DNA of 6,879 nucleotides, taken from NCBI GenBank assembly GCA_002421585.1, contig DIKD01000036.1, positions 18,303-25,181 of the forward strand, written 5' to 3'. This DNA comes from Dehalococcoidia bacterium UBA5627. GTDB lineage: Bacteria; Chloroflexota; Dehalococcoidia; Dehalococcoidales; UBA5627. Both the position numbers and the translations under genes were made by a program. Positions 5,652-6,879 of the stretch are shown here, piece after piece. How positions within the stretch are numbered: the first letter of the stretch is position 1; every line of letters starts with the position of its first letter. The notes under the pieces were generated by a model. That model was not told the origin of the DNA, ran no database searches, and saw only the letters and a list, made by a program, of their open reading frames with translations.

Positions 5652-6511
5652 TCGGTCAACCTCCGCCCGGTAACTTTAATAAAGATGTCTTCCAGGGTAG
5701 CTTCCTCGCTGTGGAGGGTAATTACTTTCTCGTTTGTTAAAAGCTTTTCGACTTCCGCTGCTGTATTAGGTGAATCCATATCGATTTCCTTCTTTACGAT
5801 TGCATCGCCGTTCGAGGATATCTCTGCTATCAGTGAACGTTTGCCGTATTGCTGTTTTAAGTTGCGCGGGCTGTCGAGGGCTTCGATTTTACCCTGATTC
5901 ATAAAAGCTACACGGTCGCACAGCTTATCGGCTTCCCACATATCGTGGGTGGTTAAAAATATTGTCGCCCCCCTGTCCCTCTCTTCAAGAATGATATTAT
6001 CGATTGCCTCCGAAGATACCGGGTCCAGACCTGAGGTCGGTTCATCCATAAAGATTATTTGCGGTTTGTTAACCAGCGAGCGGGCAATCATCAGTCTCTG
6101 TTTCATTCCTTTGGAATAACCGGAGACTTTGTCTTTTTCGCGTCCGGCAAGCCCTACTCTGTCCAGTAAGGCATATCCATCAAAATTGTTGACACCAAAC
6201 AGTGCGGCAAATAGTTTAAGGTTTTCGACGGCGCTCATCTGTTCATACAGGTTGGTCTGTTCGAAACAAACACCGATTTGCGACTGCACTTTATTGGCAT
6301 CTTCCGCCACATTATAGCCAAGCAGAACCGCTTTTCCGGCATAGGGACGCAGTTGGCCGGTAAGCATCTTGACGGTGGTGGTCTTGCCGGCTCCGTTGGG
6401 ACCTAAAAACCCCAGTATCTCGCCGTGGCTAACATCGAAATTGATGTGGTCGACTGCCAGCAAGTTGCCATAACGATATGCCAGGTTTTCGGCAATAATG
6501 GATTTTTCCAT
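5648..6511 (-). CDS. ABC-2 type exporter ATP-binding protein
   Basis: A 287-residue ATPase that powers the two permeases encoded downstream. Every nucleotide-binding motif is present: Walker A GPNGAGKT (37-44, Lys43), Q-loop Gln85, signature YSKGM (132-136) followed by KQR, Walker B IIFMDE (152-157) with catalytic Glu157, D-loop SGLD (160-163) and H-loop His189. The YSKGM form with a following KQR is typical of the DrrA/NatA/CcmA-type drug and ion exporter subfamily. A C-terminal extension (about 220-287, ending EDIFIKVTGRR) matches the short domain carried by that subfamily. Length is normal. The start ATG is six bases after the TetR stop; the GGAGG inside the end of the TetR gene lies 13 bases from the ATG, a little far, so termination of TetR translation may help initiation. 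Likely a homodimer on the cytoplasmic side. Confidence 0.96.
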   Translation of the reverse strand: MEKSIIAENLAYRYGNLLAVDHINFDVSHGEILGFLGPNGAGKTTTVKMLTGQLRPYAGKAVLLGYNVAEDANKVQSQIGVCFEQTNLYEQMSAVENLKLFAALFGVNNFDGYALLDRVGLAGREKDKVSGYSKGMKQRLMIARSLVNKPQIIFMDEPTSGLDPVSSEAIDNIILEERDRGATIFLTTHDMWEADKLCDRVAFMNQGKIEALDSPRNLKQQYGKRSLIAEISSNGDAIVKKEIDMDSPNTAAEVEKLLTNEKVITLHSEEATLEDIFIKVTGRRLTE

Positions 6512-6517
6512 CGCGTA

Positions 6518-6879
6518 TTACTTTCCTCCCTTGTTGAACAGATCTATGTCCTTTTTTATGAAACCGTAAAACATAATGCGGGTTATCTGCTGCATAAGCT
6601 CGATTTTATCCAGATAATTCTTCCAGATTTCTTTGTTGGCAGATGTCCCCGCCTTAATAGTATCAAGATATAATAGAAGGGCTTCATTGTTAATAGATTC
6701 GTCTATATAACCCTCTTTTTTACCGTCTTCCAGCATTTTTATCCACAGTGGACGTATTTCATTTATATAAACTTCATCGATATAGGGCGCAATGGATTCA
6801 TCCTGGCTGATTATTTTATCCAGAATCTCATTGTTCAAATTCGAGGTCATATCCATTTTGCCGCTGATAACTCCCATTA
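6518..6879 (-). CDS. Partial CDS: C-terminal domain of a TetR/AcrR-family regulator
   Basis: About 120 C-terminal residues are visible; the frame is open to the right edge and the DNA-binding helix-turn-helix lies off-window. The stretch is all-helical, with patterns usual in the ligand-binding half of TetR repressors: EVYINEIRPLWIKMLEDGKKEGYIDESINNEAL (a pLw..ml..G..eGyid..i.nEa type run) and a terminal amphipathic helix (ITRIMFYGFIKKD) suited to dimerisation. The ATG near the edge (6877) is probably internal, since TetR proteins are about 190-210 residues long and some 70-80 should be missing. It sits six bases ahead of the exporter ATPase in the same direction, the common layout in which the repressor controls its own efflux operon and senses the exported compound. 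Family call rests on the C-terminal half plus context; operator and promoter are outside the window. Confidence 0.75.
   Translation of the reverse strand, partial: MGVISGKMDMTSNLNNEILDKIISQDESIAPYIDEVYINEIRPLWIKMLEDGKKEGYIDESINNEALLLYLDTIKAGTSANKEIWKNYLDKIELMQQITRIMFYGFIKKDIDLFNKGGK

Noticed and set aside
1..6879. CRISPR array, tRNA/rRNA, insertion sequence or phage signature
   Set aside because: No spaced direct repeats, no tRNA-like cloverleaf, no transposase, integrase or phage motif, and no terminal repeats were seen on either strand.

Overview
The window is an ordinary-looking bacterial chromosomal stretch of seven protein genes, all on the minus strand, so transcription runs from high to low coordinates. 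Shine-Dalgarno sites are strong (GGAGG/AGGAG), one gene starts with TTG, intergenic DNA is AT-rich and base composition is otherwise moderate. The visible start of a coiled-coil zinc-ribbon-type protein, a three-gene TetR-linked ABC-2 exporter and a membrane-anchored S41 protease would suit a Chloroflexota (Dehalococcoidia-like) or Firmicutes-like genome. This placement is an inference from protein style only and is not firm.

Right part (6879 down to 3529): the C-terminal half of a TetR-family regulator, cut by the window edge, is followed 6 bases later by an ABC-2 exporter ATPase and then by two homologous ABC-2 permeases. Both junctions inside the transporter are 4-base ATGA overlaps. The set reads as one operon: a ligand-sensing repressor and a heteromeric efflux pump whose permease chains look like an old duplication. 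Substrate unknown.

Middle (3528 to 2466): a 308-base AT-rich gap with candidate promoters, an inverted repeat and an unexplained open frame; then a stand-alone PPC/DUF296 protein whose real start is set by a GGAGG site; then a 314-base gap with a good extended -10 promoter, a palindrome inside that promoter, and a long leader before the next gene.

Left part (2465 to 1): a DegV/FakB-type fatty-acid-binding protein starting at TTG, a membrane-anchored PDZ-containing S41 C-terminal processing protease with Asn where the catalytic Gln is normally found, a clean Rho-independent terminator, and the first 52 codons of a coiled-coil protein resembling the C4-type zinc-ribbon (CT398/DUF164) family. 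This last gene runs off the left edge.

I found no CRISPR array, RNA gene, insertion sequence or phage gene, and no convincing new multi-gene system. The points most worth a second look are the altered S41 triad, the PPC metal-site variation, the palindrome within the DegV promoter and the paralogous permease pair.
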